A DNA stretch of 46,653 bases from a virus: IMG/VR virus record IMGVR_UViG_3300038759_000120, positions 1 through 46,653 of that record. One strand, given 5' to 3'. The position numbers were made by a program, and so were the translations under genes. Shown piece by piece: positions 1 to 7,494 of this stretch. The notes under the pieces are model-generated. The model searched no databases and was not told where the DNA came from. It saw only the letters and a list, made by a program, of their open reading frames with translations. Numbering within the stretch: position 1 is the stretch's first letter; every line of letters starts with the position of its first letter.

Positions 1-54
1 GCAGCAACGCAAGCACCTGCAGCAACGCAAGCACCTGCAGCAACGCAAGCACCT
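1..54. repeat. 18-bp tandem repeat, three copies
   Basis: GCAGCAACGCAAGCACCT is repeated three times exactly and encodes AATQAP each time. The array begins at the first base of the window, so the true copy number is unknown and the contig may have broken here. Confidence 0.95.
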
Positions 55-249
55 GTAACACCGGCTCACGACTTGGTACAGCCTCAAACGCCTGGTAACG
101 CAACACCACCACCAGTACTTGACACACCTGTAGCAACTCCACCAGCCGAGCCGAGCTACGATGTGCAAGGTACTATATACACAAAGTCACAGTTGCTAGC
201 GATGCCGGGTTGGACTGAAGCGCATTTAGCGGGTTTAACGCAAGTTTAA
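1..249 (+). CDS. C-terminal end of probable DUF2815 ssDNA-binding-like protein (5' truncated)
   Basis: The reading frame is open from base 1 to TAA at 247-249, giving 82 residues. It starts with three copies of the hexapeptide AATQAP, then a Pro/Ala/Thr-rich linker, then a short C-terminal module (YTKSQLLAMPGWTEAHLAGL). This proline-rich linker plus a 'xxLLxxGWT...L' end resembles the C-terminus of phage DUF2815 proteins, which look like ssDNA-binding proteins and normally follow a DUF2800 nuclease. A DUF2800 gene runs off the other end of the window, which supports the assignment. The DNA-binding body lies outside the window, so the identity is inferred from the tail and from context. Confidence 0.5.
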   Translation, partial: AATQAPAATQAPAATQAPVTPAHDLVQPQTPGNATPPPVLDTPVATPPAEPSYDVQGTIYTKSQLLAMPGWTEAHLAGLTQV

Positions 250-256
250 TTTTAAC

Positions 257-280
257 GCCCCGCTTCGTGCGGGGCTTATT
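257..280 (+). terminator. Probable Rho-independent terminator
   Basis: A 7-bp GC-rich hairpin (GCCCCGC, loop TTCGT, GCGGGGC) is followed by TTATT, directly after the truncated first gene. The U tract is weak, so read-through into the next gene is likely. Confidence 0.6.
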
Positions 281-292
281 CGTGAGGTTACT

Positions 293-583
293 ATGAGTAA
301 ATTAGCTATAACTTTAGACTTAGACACATTTTCAGGTTGTGAAATGGCAAATATCGTGGAAGGGTTGGGGGTAGACAACATTACAACTTACTCGGATCGT
401 TATGAGTTACTATCTAAATATTCAGATGAAGATTTGATAGACGAAATAACTAATAATAATGATAGAGACCACAAAGATATAATAGTGGCTCTAGTTAAAT
501 CTAACATACTGGATGAGGATGACGAGCAATATGGTTTAATCGATAAACTCGAAGACTTTCTCAAAGACATAGGTTTGGAGTAA
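293..583 (+). CDS. Hypothetical acidic protein, 96 aa
   Basis: Unrecognised. ATG at 293 follows GAGG with normal spacing. The product is strongly acidic in its second half (EDLIDEITNNND, LDEDDEQYG) and probably helical, with no membrane segment or cysteine motif. It lies five bases upstream of the MazG-like gene and is probably co-transcribed with it. The DNA is more AT-rich and poorer in CG dinucleotides than its neighbours. Confidence 0.7.
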   Translation: MSKLAITLDLDTFSGCEMANIVEGLGVDNITTYSDRYELLSKYSDEDLIDEITNNNDRDHKDIIVALVKSNILDEDDEQYGLIDKLEDFLKDIGLE

Positions 584-587
584 TACA

Positions 588-1109
588 ATGCGATACAATA
601 TAAAGTTAGTTACAGAGTGGGCAATCGATAAAGGTTTGGTTGGTACAAGCAATCAAGCAGTGTGCGCTCAGTTTATCAAAGGTGTTGAGGAAGGTGGGGA
701 GATATTCGACGCTATTCTCAATCGTGATAAGGACGAGCTAATCGACGCTATAGGTGATCGTTTAGTCGTTGCAACCATCGAGTGCCTCAACGCTGGTTTA
801 GATCCGCAAGAGTACATTAAGCGTGTTAACCACCCCAACTTCTACAACCATGGGTCATTTGGGGAAGCTGTTGCAACTACTGACGCTTTGAAAGTTGCTT
901 GCGAGTACGGTGCGACTCAAGGTCGTTTAGCACGTGCGGTCGCTAAGCAACAACCGATCGAACAACGAGTCATAGAAGTGGTGTTGGTACTTAACCGACT
1001 AGCTACCCTACTATGTGTAGACATCGGTGAGTGTTACCGCATCGCTTACAACGTGATACGTAACCGCACAGGTTCAACGGTTGACGGGGTCTTTGTAAAA
1101 GACGAATGA
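588..1109 (+). CDS. MazG-like nucleotide pyrophosphohydrolase
   Basis: Predicted all-alpha NTP pyrophosphohydrolase (MazG-like superfamily), which hydrolyses NTPs or dNTPs to monophosphates with Mg2+. The metal-binding pattern is visible: E34, E35 and E38 in the first helix (GVEEGGE), then E50, D53 and D57 in the second (ELIDAIGD). The C-terminus (AYNVIRNRTGSTVDGVFVKDE) matches the usual 'A.n.I..R.G....G.F.K' ending of phage members. Such proteins adjust host nucleotide or alarmone pools during infection. ATG at 588 follows the previous stop by four bases. The stop codon lies inside a long inverted repeat (1097-1148). Confidence 0.8.
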   Translation: MRYNIKLVTEWAIDKGLVGTSNQAVCAQFIKGVEEGGEIFDAILNRDKDELIDAIGDRLVVATIECLNAGLDPQEYIKRVNHPNFYNHGSFGEAVATTDALKVACEYGATQGRLARAVAKQQPIEQRVIEVVLVLNRLATLLCVDIGECYRIAYNVIRNRTGSTVDGVFVKDE

Positions 1110-1148
1110 TTAAAACGACTGATAAGGCACTTTAATTATTCGTCTTTT
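1097..1148 (+). terminator. 18-bp near-perfect inverted repeat after the MazG-like gene
   Basis: The left arm 1097-1114 and right arm 1131-1148 pair over 18 positions, 17 Watson-Crick plus one G-U, around a 16-nt loop. The TGA stop of the upstream gene (1107-1109) sits in the left arm, and the ribosome-binding site of the next gene (AAGGA) starts right after the right arm. The A-rich left and U-rich right arms allow termination on either strand. It could also act as an mRNA-end stabiliser or attenuator before the polymerase gene. Confidence 0.65.
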
Positions 1149-1158
1149 AAGGATTGTT

Positions 1159-1359
1159 ATGACTAAACGTAAAGCAATGTTATTGGATGGACATACTTAC
1201 GGGTATTACGACCCTGACACTAATAAATTTAGCTGTACGCATGGTGCTTGGTCGTCGGATATTAAACTAATCGATGAAACCACATGTGAACTTAAAGTTG
1301 CGCCGAGTGTGACGGAATATAAGTTCATTGACGAAATACCAGAGGACTATATACGATGA
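1159..1359 (+). CDS. Hypothetical protein, 66 aa
   Basis: Unrecognised small soluble protein with good AAGGA spacing to ATG 1159. The stop overlaps the start of the DNA polymerase gene (ATGA at 1356-1359), so the two are translationally coupled. A Cys-His pair (CTHGAW) and an acidic C-terminus are visible, but no family is recognisable. Position suggests an early gene co-regulated with replication. Confidence 0.7.
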   Translation: MTKRKAMLLDGHTYGYYDPDTNKFSCTHGAWSSDIKLIDETTCELKVAPSVTEYKFIDEIPEDYIR

Positions 1360-3560
1360 CTAAATATCTTTCATTGTGTGCGTGTGAGAAAACCTATCCG
1401 GGTGATATGGATAACTGTCCGCATTGTGGCGAGCCTGAATGGGCGTCAAGCCACGCACCGATTAACCCACGCGATTATGCTTACGATTTAGAAACGTACC
1501 CTAACACGTTTACCGCCCGCTTTATCCACATGGCGACCGATACGCGCTGGAAGTTTGAAATCTCGTACCGACGTAACGACCTAGCCGAGCTTATCGCATT
1601 TGTGTGGCAGCTTAAAGCGTGTAACGCTCGCGGCGTTGGTTACAATAACGTTGGGTTCGATTACCCTGTGTTACATCGTATCGTTATGCAACAGATGAAC
1701 GACCCTCGCGCTATTTACGATTTAGCGATGAAACTAATCAAAGGTTCGAAAGACGAGAAATTCGCGTTACAGGTTTGGGATCGTGACAGACTCTTCGAAC
1801 AGTTAGATTTAATTATGGTGTGGCATTACAACAAAGAAAACCCAGTCACAGGAACAGAACCAACAAGTCTTAAAGCGCTTGAAATTGCGATGCGTATGGA
1901 TGACGTCGAAGACTTACCGTTTGACGTCGGTACGGTCTTAACAGACGAACAAATTGACGAACTCCACAGGTACAACGAACACGACGTGATCGCTACGATA
2001 TTCTTCTATGTGCGGTCATTGACACAAATTAAACTACGTGAGGAGCTATCGACCACGTTCGGCAAGAATTTTTTAAACCATTCAAATACTAAAATGGGTG
2101 GTGATATTCTTATACACGAATGTGAAAAAGCGGGTATCGAGTTTTTCGACCGCGTAGGCAATAAGCGTGTTAAGCGCCAAACGATACGCCCATCTATTAA
2201 TCTCGGTGAATGTATATTCCCTTACGTGCGTTTCGAGCGTCCAGAGTTTGAAGCTGTACGCGCGTTACTTGCGAGTAAAACAATCACCGAAACGAAAGGT
2301 GTGTTTAAAGGGCTTAACGCTGAAGTCGACGGCTTGAAGTATTATTTCGGGACTGGTGGTATCCATGCGAGCGTTGAGTCTCGTATATTCGAATCGAATG
2401 AAACGCATCAAATAATAGATGTCGATGTCGCTAGCTTTTATCCGAACTTAGCAATTAAAAACCGCCTACACGCTGAGCATTTAGGTGTGGAGTTTTGTAA
2501 CGCTTATGAAGGTGTTTATCATACTCGTAAATCGTACCCTAAAGGTTCACCAGAAGACGCAGCATACAAAGAGGCACTTAACGCCAACTACGGGAATAGT
2601 AACAACGCGTATAGTGTGTTTCTCGATCCTAAATTCACAATGTCGATTACGCTTAACGGTCAATTATTATTGTGTATGCTCGTTGAGCAGATGATAAAAA
2701 TACCAAACCTTGAAATGATTCAGGCCAACACGGACGGTATTACCTACTATTGCCCGCGAGAACACATCGAACACACTCGCGCATTGTGTAAATGGTGGGA
2801 GCAGTTAACGTGCTTAGAGCTTGAAGAGGCTCAATATTCACGTATGTTTATTCGTGACGTTAATTCATACATCGCTGAGTACGAAGGGGGCGGATTAAAA
2901 CGTATCGGCGCTTACGCTCATGAACGTATGGACGAAAACCCAGGTACGCGAGAAGTACCCTACGGTAAAGACCCAAGCGGACTAGTCATACCTAAAGCAG
3001 CCGAAGCGGCACTGGTACATGGTACGGATATTCGCACGTTTATCGAAAACCACGCAGACGATTACGACTTTATGTGTCGTGCAAAAGCGCCACGCTCGAA
3101 CCGTCTTGTAATGCGTTGGCCTGAATACGATAACGCCGAGATAGACTTGGCGAATATCGTACGTTATTACGTATCGAATAGCGGTGGTTCGCTCGTTAAG
3201 ATTGCACCACCTACGGGTGAGTTAGGCACGTGGAAACGCGCCGCGAAAGTATCGGACGCAACATACGCGGCGGTACTTGCTGAGAACAGAGACAACATGC
3301 GTCAACACGGTTACGACGTTAATAACTTCGGACCAGCCGATCACTCTTTACACTCGACTGACCTGAACGGTGATAAATGGGATGAACGTATACACACTAA
3401 AAACCGTAGCAAGCACGGTATACGTGAAATGGGCGTGTGTGTTGGCTGGCGAGTAACGGACTGTTCGAACGTTAAGAATTTCGACCGCTCGACAGTTAAT
3501 TACGATTACTACGTGCAAGAAGCTGAAAAACTAGTTAAACCACTCAGAGGGGATGAATAA
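1356..3560 (+). CDS. Family B DNA polymerase with 3'-5' exonuclease domain
   Basis: Replicative polymerase, 734 aa. Exonuclease motifs are YDLETYPN (D44, E46), NNVGFDYP (D102) and YNEHD (Y206, D210). Polymerase motif A is DVASFYP (D357), motif B is KEALNANYG (K405 to YG 412-413), and motif C is NTDG (D460, in place of the usual DTD). The N-terminus has a putative zinc knuckle (C8, C10, C21, C24). About 270 residues follow motif C. Phages with the DUF2800/DUF2815/SNF2-type helicase/VRR-NUC module more often encode a family A polymerase, so the B type stands out. It probably works with the primase-helicase at 36571-38961. An ORF in another frame at 2485-2694 is a shadow. Confidence 0.88.
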   Translation: MTKYLSLCACEKTYPGDMDNCPHCGEPEWASSHAPINPRDYAYDLETYPNTFTARFIHMATDTRWKFEISYRRNDLAELIAFVWQLKACNARGVGYNNVGFDYPVLHRIVMQQMNDPRAIYDLAMKLIKGSKDEKFALQVWDRDRLFEQLDLIMVWHYNKENPVTGTEPTSLKALEIAMRMDDVEDLPFDVGTVLTDEQIDELHRYNEHDVIATIFFYVRSLTQIKLREELSTTFGKNFLNHSNTKMGGDILIHECEKAGIEFFDRVGNKRVKRQTIRPSINLGECIFPYVRFERPEFEAVRALLASKTITETKGVFKGLNAEVDGLKYYFGTGGIHASVESRIFESNETHQIIDVDVASFYPNLAIKNRLHAEHLGVEFCNAYEGVYHTRKSYPKGSPEDAAYKEALNANYGNSNNAYSVFLDPKFTMSITLNGQLLLCMLVEQMIKIPNLEMIQANTDGITYYCPREHIEHTRALCKWWEQLTCLELEEAQYSRMFIRDVNSYIAEYEGGGLKRIGAYAHERMDENPGTREVPYGKDPSGLVIPKAAEAALVHGTDIRTFIENHADDYDFMCRAKAPRSNRLVMRWPEYDNAEIDLANIVRYYVSNSGGSLVKIAPPTGELGTWKRAAKVSDATYAAVLAENRDNMRQHGYDVNNFGPADHSLHSTDLNGDKWDERIHTKNRSKHGIREMGVCVGWRVTDCSNVKNFDRSTVNYDYYVQEAEKLVKPLRGDE

Positions 3561-3561
3561 A

Positions 3562-3759
3562 ATGGCGACGATTACGAAAGGTTTTAAAGTTATACTCAAC
3601 ATGGCAGACGGTGAAAGTATAACAGTGTTAACAGATTACGAACCGTCACTCGAAGATAGTGTTATAAAATTCAGACTTGAAGATGACGACAAGGGTATGT
3701 TATATCGTCAAGTACGTATGGGTTCGTTCCACTCAATGAAAGTGTATATCATCTGTTGA
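3562..3759 (+). CDS. Hypothetical protein, 65 aa
   Basis: Unrecognised. An ATG at 3553 exists but AGAGGGG abuts it; the ATG at 3562 has proper spacing and gives a natural N-terminus (MATITKGFKVILNMADGES), so I chose it. It starts just after the polymerase stop. The TGA stop (3757-3759) is built into the -35 box and operator of the next promoter. The product is probably a small beta-rich protein. Confidence 0.6.
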   Translation: MATITKGFKVILNMADGESITVLTDYEPSLEDSVIKFRLEDDDKGMLYRQVRMGSFHSMKVYIIC

Positions 3760-3784
3760 CATACCCGTCACTATAGACGATACT
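3756..3784 (+). promoter_or_regulatory. Promoter with TGAC-N6-GTCA operator on the -35
   Basis: TTGACA (3756-3761), 17-bp spacer, GATACT (3779-3784). The palindrome TGACATACCCGTCA (3757-3770) covers the -35 box. It drives the gene pair at 3834-4264. The leader carries a hairpin also found downstream of the 36568-36596 promoter. Confidence 0.75.
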
Positions 3785-3791
3785 ATCAAAA

Positions 3792-3812
3792 AGCGTCACA
3801 TTCCGTGGCGCT
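3792..3812 (+). promoter_or_regulatory. Leader hairpin shared with the 36.5-kb promoter
   Basis: AGCGTCAC and GTGGCGCT pair (one G-U) around ATTCC, just downstream of the predicted transcription start. Almost the same sequence sits on the minus strand at 36541-36561 after a second operator-bearing promoter. Confidence 0.5.
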
Positions 3813-3833
3813 AATTACACGAGGTTATATGGT

Positions 3834-4121
3834 ATGAAATCACAAGGTAAATATACTACGAGTAGAATGTTACAAACTGCTAAAATAGCTAGTACCGTTG
3901 ACGGTATTGAGATAAGCGGTAATGCTTTTAAGGTTATCGAGTTACAAACTTGTCCCGATATGTTATTACATGCAGTAGAGCGAATAGAAGTGCTTGAAGA
4001 AGCGGTCAAAAAAGCGCACGAAATACTATTACACGAAATGGATAACGGACGAACGCCGAGCATGTTACAAGGCGTTGGACTTGGTTACTTTGAAGATATT
4101 ATATGTGGGGTGAAATCATGA
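3834..4121 (+). CDS. Hypothetical protein, 95 aa
   Basis: Unrecognised. ATG 3834 follows an ACGAGG ribosome-binding site. The middle (LLHAVERIEVLEEAVKKAHEILLHEM) is a likely coiled coil; the C-terminus is GVGLGYFEDIICG. First gene behind the 3756 promoter, overlapping the next small gene by four bases. Confidence 0.65.
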   Translation: MKSQGKYTTSRMLQTAKIASTVDGIEISGNAFKVIELQTCPDMLLHAVERIEVLEEAVKKAHEILLHEMDNGRTPSMLQGVGLGYFEDIICGVKS

Positions 4122-4264
4122 TTAATATTATCTTAAACACTTTTGTAGCTTTAATTGGTATCGCTATATTCGCACCTGACAGTGATATCCTTACGACAAT
4201 ATTTGTAGGTACTGTTAGTATTGCGGCTGTAAGGTTTTTCATCTACGTGATGCGGGGTGTGTAA
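4118..4264 (+). CDS. Small two-helix membrane protein, 48 aa
   Basis: ATG 4118 overlaps the stop of the preceding gene (ATGA). The 48-aa product has two hydrophobic stretches (residues 3-19 and 25-45), a short polar turn (APDSDI) and a positively charged C-terminus (VMRGV). Co-transcribed with 3834-4121. Function unknown; it converges with the minus-strand membrane genes 21 bases away. Confidence 0.6.
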   Translation: MINIILNTFVALIGIAIFAPDSDILTTIFVGTVSIAAVRFFIYVMRGV

Positions 4265-4285
4265 TCACCCGTACTATATGTGGGG

Positions 4286-4582
4286 TTAATCACGATTAGC
4301 TATCGATTGAACCATTGCGGCGAGCGCGTCCATTTGTTGTTGCGCTCGCTTAGCTTCTTCAGTGCGATACGCTAATTCTTCTTTACGTCTCAACTCTTCT
4401 TTACGATTTGCCGAAATCTTAAAACATATACCAGCAACCAACGACACGACACTCAAAACCAAACCAAGGGCGACAGCATACTCGTTTATCACACCTAGTG
4501 CGCTAGTTCCCGCTATTGTCGCGGCGGTTGCTCCTGAGCCTATAATGTTTGCATTGGCCGCATCGGGTAAATGTGCGCTCAT
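4286..4582 (-). CDS. Single-helix membrane protein with C-terminal coiled coil (holin-like)
   Basis: 98 aa. A Gly/Ala-rich N-terminus is followed by a transmembrane segment at about residues 36-56 (ALGLVLSVVSLVAGICF) and then a charged, Arg/Lys/Glu-rich helix to the end. This is the size and layout of some phage holins or accessory lysis proteins, but no family is firmly recognised. It overlaps the upstream gene (4579-5019) by four bases and lies downstream of the tail-fibre block, a common place for lysis genes. A second lysis-type cluster exists at 34.7-36.0 kb. Confidence 0.6.
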   Translation of the reverse strand: MSAHLPDAANANIIGSGATAATIAGTSALGVINEYAVALGLVLSVVSLVAGICFKISANRKEELRRKEELAYRTEEAKRAQQQMDALAAMVQSIANRD

Positions 4583-5019
4583 GTTCTTTGATTCCCCTGT
4601 AAATGTAAAAAGCTACGTACACCACGTTTAATGTGATCATAATTAACGTACCGTATCGCTGTAAAAATTCCAATAAATTGACAAGCGACAAGTCCATAAA
4701 TCACCGTTTCGTAATTGTTATAAATCAAGACGTGTTGCCCTTGTGATACGTCGTAAGCGAGTGCCCCATAACTACACAATATGCACAGTTGTAATATGGA
4801 CTGATAATAACCTATTGTCGTTCGCGGCATACATGCGAGTACAGCGACAACGGTAGTACCAATTGTTCTGAACCAGTATAACGCATCACCGTTTCTATCG
4901 CAAAATGTTGTTACAATTAATAAAAACACGTTAAGCCCGCAAAGCAGCGAGCATATGTAACGAACTTTAGGGTTAATAGCGAATAGCCCGAAAGCTACCG
5001 CTAGTACGAAGAATAACAT
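4579..5019 (-). CDS. Multi-pass membrane protein, 146 aa
   Basis: Four hydrophobic segments are visible (about residues 1-15, 21-40, 48-66 with 70-88, and 106-124), ending in a basic tail (HIKRGVRSFLHLQGNQRT). No family recognised. The ATG at 5019 directly follows the TAA of a 17-codon ORF (5020-5073), so translation may be coupled to it. Possible roles are membrane remodelling or lysis together with the adjacent 98-aa protein; this is inference from position only. Confidence 0.65.
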   Translation of the reverse strand: MLFFVLAVAFGLFAINPKVRYICSLLCGLNVFLLIVTTFCDRNGDALYWFRTIGTTVVAVLACMPRTTIGYYQSILQLCILCSYGALAYDVSQGQHVLIYNNYETVIYGLVACQFIGIFTAIRYVNYDHIKRGVRSFLHLQGNQRT

Positions 5020-5073
5020 TTACTTATTCTTCGGTTTTGGTTTTGGTAAGTCTGGTTTAGTTGGATCGGCCAT
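5020..5073 (-). CDS. Possible 17-aa Pro/Lys peptide
   Basis: ATG at 5073 is preceded by a strong AGGAG site and encodes MADPTKPDLPKPKPKNK. The TAA abuts the ATG of the 146-aa membrane protein. It may be a leader peptide that couples translation of the membrane genes, or a true microprotein. Confidence 0.45.
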   Translation of the reverse strand: MADPTKPDLPKPKPKNK

Positions 5074-5118
5074 TACTTCACACTCCTATCAGTTGGTTAA
5101 ATTTAATTATAACAAGTG

Positions 5119-5160
5119 TTGACACGTTGCGCGAGTACGTATATAGTGACGTTACAGTCA
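5119..5160 (+). promoter_or_regulatory. Promoter with operator after the -10
   Basis: TTGACA (5119-5124), 17-bp spacer, TATAGT (5142-5147). The operator TGACGTTACAGTCA (5147-5160) overlaps the predicted start site. The promoter is closely related to that at 30779: both share TTGACACGTTGCGC and the block from TATAGTGACG to CAGTCAATTAAA. Confidence 0.8.
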
Positions 5161-5181
5161 ATTAAATAAGTGAGTGCGAAA

Positions 5182-5271
5182 ATGCCAGATTTACAAGCAA
5201 TAATTATTACAATAGTTTTAGTGTGTGGCCTTTGTTATTTACTATACAAAGACCACGTTAGTAATGATTAA
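5182..5271 (+). CDS. 29-aa single-span membrane peptide
   Basis: ATG 5182 to TAA 5271 encodes a peptide with one hydrophobic helix (AIIITIVLVCGLCYLLY) and a charged end. It is the only ORF between a strong promoter (5119) and the convergent tail-fibre gene, whose stop is one base away. The ribosome-binding site is weak (GAGTG). Having its own regulated promoter favours a real product; the transcript may also run antisense into the fibre gene. Confidence 0.5.
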   Translation: MPDLQAIIITIVLVCGLCYLLYKDHVSND

Positions 5272-5272
5272 C

Positions 5273-7489
5273 CTATCTATTAGTATTTACTGGGGGTACT
5301 ACTGGTGTACCACTAACCGTAACCGTGGAGCGTTTTTCAACTAGGAACGCTGTAGCACCAGACGATAAAGTTAGTGTTGAACTATCAACCAACTGCTCAG
5401 TTTTTGTGATTGACACATCGCCAGTTATTAACATCCCAACAGCGCCAGCGCCATAATCTCCACGATGAGAAACCCTGTTGCATTGGCCTGTTACAGCGTT
5501 CATGTATACGCCGTAACCTGTTGCCCCCCTGCTCGTTGCAGTAACATCGACTGATAGTGACAAATCTACCAACTCAATACTGGTAAGGTATGCTAATGAT
5601 TTTCCAGATGTACCAGTAGGCGTACCGGGTATCACAAAATTTGATTCTATCTCTAATGTGCCCCTCAACTTTCCGCCACCAGAAGATGAAGTAGTGAATA
5701 TACTGTGATTAGTCTCAACACCATTGTCACCAGATACGCGCTTAATTTTCGTGTGCCCTAGTGAAACATCTACAAGGTTGTCGGATATGCTCATAGTAAC
5801 GCGCCCATCTGTCTCTATGTCAGCATTCACTATTTCAGCTTGAGAACCAAGGCTGTAGTGAGCACCCGCTACAGTAGTACCAAGTATGTTTGCTGATATG
5901 TTATTAACACTTATTGCACCGTATACCAACTCAACGCGCCCGCTACATAAGATGTCTTTAACCGAGCCGCGACCAGTGTTAGCACTAGTAGAGCTTACGG
6001 CTATAGTAAAATTATCCAGTATATTGCCAGATGAACAGTTTTCTTGGTCATCAAATATGACACCCGTACCTTGCGCTAAATTGGTTTCAAAATCACCAAG
6101 ACCAGTTACATTACCTACCGAGCAACCCTTAGCCTTATCGCCTACAGCACCAAACCTAACTGCTTGTGAGCCGAAGCCGTCAAAAATATCCCCAGCGGTG
6201 TTATTATCCCCCTTAAACCAACAAACCCTGTCGCCGTAACCTACGCCTACGATGTTACCAAACTTCCAACTGTCAGTTGTTCCTAAGCACTCAACAACTG
6301 AGTGCATTGGTAGTGATGGGTCTAAGTTGTAAGCTGTTACATTACCAACAGTAACGTTACCAAAACTAGAACCTTTAACTAATCTTTTAGCTACGTTTCT
6401 ACCTGTAACATCACCTATGGTCACATCAAATTTTTCAGTTGTTGGGGTTTCAGCAAAACCACGTATTAAGTCAGCGTCTTGTACAACACCTAAACCACCG
6501 TCAACTGTTTTTATCGTGTCACCATAAACATTTCCAATCTTTCCGTATGATTTACCGTGTACTACATCAGCGTCCCTACCAACCAAATACAATCCCCCAA
6601 CGAAACCTTTACCGGTAACGGAGCCGTCGTCATCTTGGGTAATGTTTATAAATCTTTGGTCGCCGATTTGAAAGTTAGGGCACCCATACATAGGTAAATA
6701 TAGTGGGTATGTTTGAAACGCGCTGATACCGTGGAAGTTACGCCATTCCATATCACCTATTTTTATATTTTCCGCTGGTAAATTAGTCGGGGTGAAAGGT
6801 GTGCTTGTGTGGTCATTATTATCACCATCCACTATAAAACCGCCTATGTAACAGTTACCATCAATAGTACCTATCGCAACAGAGTGATCGCAAAGTAAAG
6901 TTGTATTGCGACCGAAAAACTTAGTCTCATTTGACAGATTGAATGAGTCGGCTACTCTATAAGTCTCGCCGCTTTTGAAGTTTATAGAATAACCTGATGA
7001 AGATAAGTATTGAATTACGGGTGCGTTATCAAAAACCCCGTCAGCTAAACCGCCGAAATTTTCTATTTCATTAGTATCTTTAAGTACAGCGGTGTTACCG
7101 CCACCCGCGTCAATTATGTCAAAACCATTTGCAGCGCCTCCACTAACAACTTCAAAGTTTGAGTTGTTTCTATCCTTTACAATGACAGTGGCACCGATTT
7201 TGTATTTACCAGACGCAACTTCTGAAACCGTAGTGTAAATACTAGTTATATTTTTTAACGCTTCTAATCGCTGTGAAGATTGCACAGTGTCAGGTAAACC
7301 GTTAGGTGTGATACCAGCCTCGTCAAGTAGTGCGTCGGTGAAACCGAGCATGTCGTTACCCCACGATGCGTCTAGTGGTGTACCGTCTTTAGCGCCCGGT
7401 ACCGATTCGTTCTTAATCGAACCGTATGGGTAGTCTGCGTCCGCTGGGTTCGCTCGCGGTGAGAATTTCTCAAAAATTTTAAGTGCCAT
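5273..7489 (-). CDS. Tail fibre / tailspike protein
   Basis: 738 aa, last gene of the baseplate operon. The N-terminus (FSPRANPADADYPYGSIKNESVPGAKDGT) is the short virion-attachment domain common at the start of phage tail fibres. From about residue 140 (ENFGGLADGVFDNAPVIQYL) the sequence has the repetitive Gly/Asn/Val pattern of a right-handed beta-helix of the pectate-lyase type, as in receptor-binding or depolymerase spikes. No catalytic site can be assigned by eye. The central and C-terminal coding DNA is poor in CG dinucleotides, unlike the flanking baseplate genes, which suggests exchange of the receptor-binding part. Confidence 0.8.
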   Translation of the reverse strand: MALKIFEKFSPRANPADADYPYGSIKNESVPGAKDGTPLDASWGNDMLGFTDALLDEAGITPNGLPDTVQSSQRLEALKNITSIYTTVSEVASGKYKIGATVIVKDRNNSNFEVVSGGAANGFDIIDAGGGNTAVLKDTNEIENFGGLADGVFDNAPVIQYLSSSGYSINFKSGETYRVADSFNLSNETKFFGRNTTLLCDHSVAIGTIDGNCYIGGFIVDGDNNDHTSTPFTPTNLPAENIKIGDMEWRNFHGISAFQTYPLYLPMYGCPNFQIGDQRFINITQDDDGSVTGKGFVGGLYLVGRDADVVHGKSYGKIGNVYGDTIKTVDGGLGVVQDADLIRGFAETPTTEKFDVTIGDVTGRNVAKRLVKGSSFGNVTVGNVTAYNLDPSLPMHSVVECLGTTDSWKFGNIVGVGYGDRVCWFKGDNNTAGDIFDGFGSQAVRFGAVGDKAKGCSVGNVTGLGDFETNLAQGTGVIFDDQENCSSGNILDNFTIAVSSTSANTGRGSVKDILCSGRVELVYGAISVNNISANILGTTVAGAHYSLGSQAEIVNADIETDGRVTMSISDNLVDVSLGHTKIKRVSGDNGVETNHSIFTTSSSGGGKLRGTLEIESNFVIPGTPTGTSGKSLAYLTSIELVDLSLSVDVTATSRGATGYGVYMNAVTGQCNRVSHRGDYGAGAVGMLITGDVSITKTEQLVDSSTLTLSSGATAFLVEKRSTVTVSGTPVVPPVNTNR

Positions 7490-7494
7490 GTTGT

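Noticed and set aside
5886-6239. 117-codon plus-strand ORF
   Set aside because: Antisense to the tail-fibre gene, no promoter or ribosome-binding site of its own.
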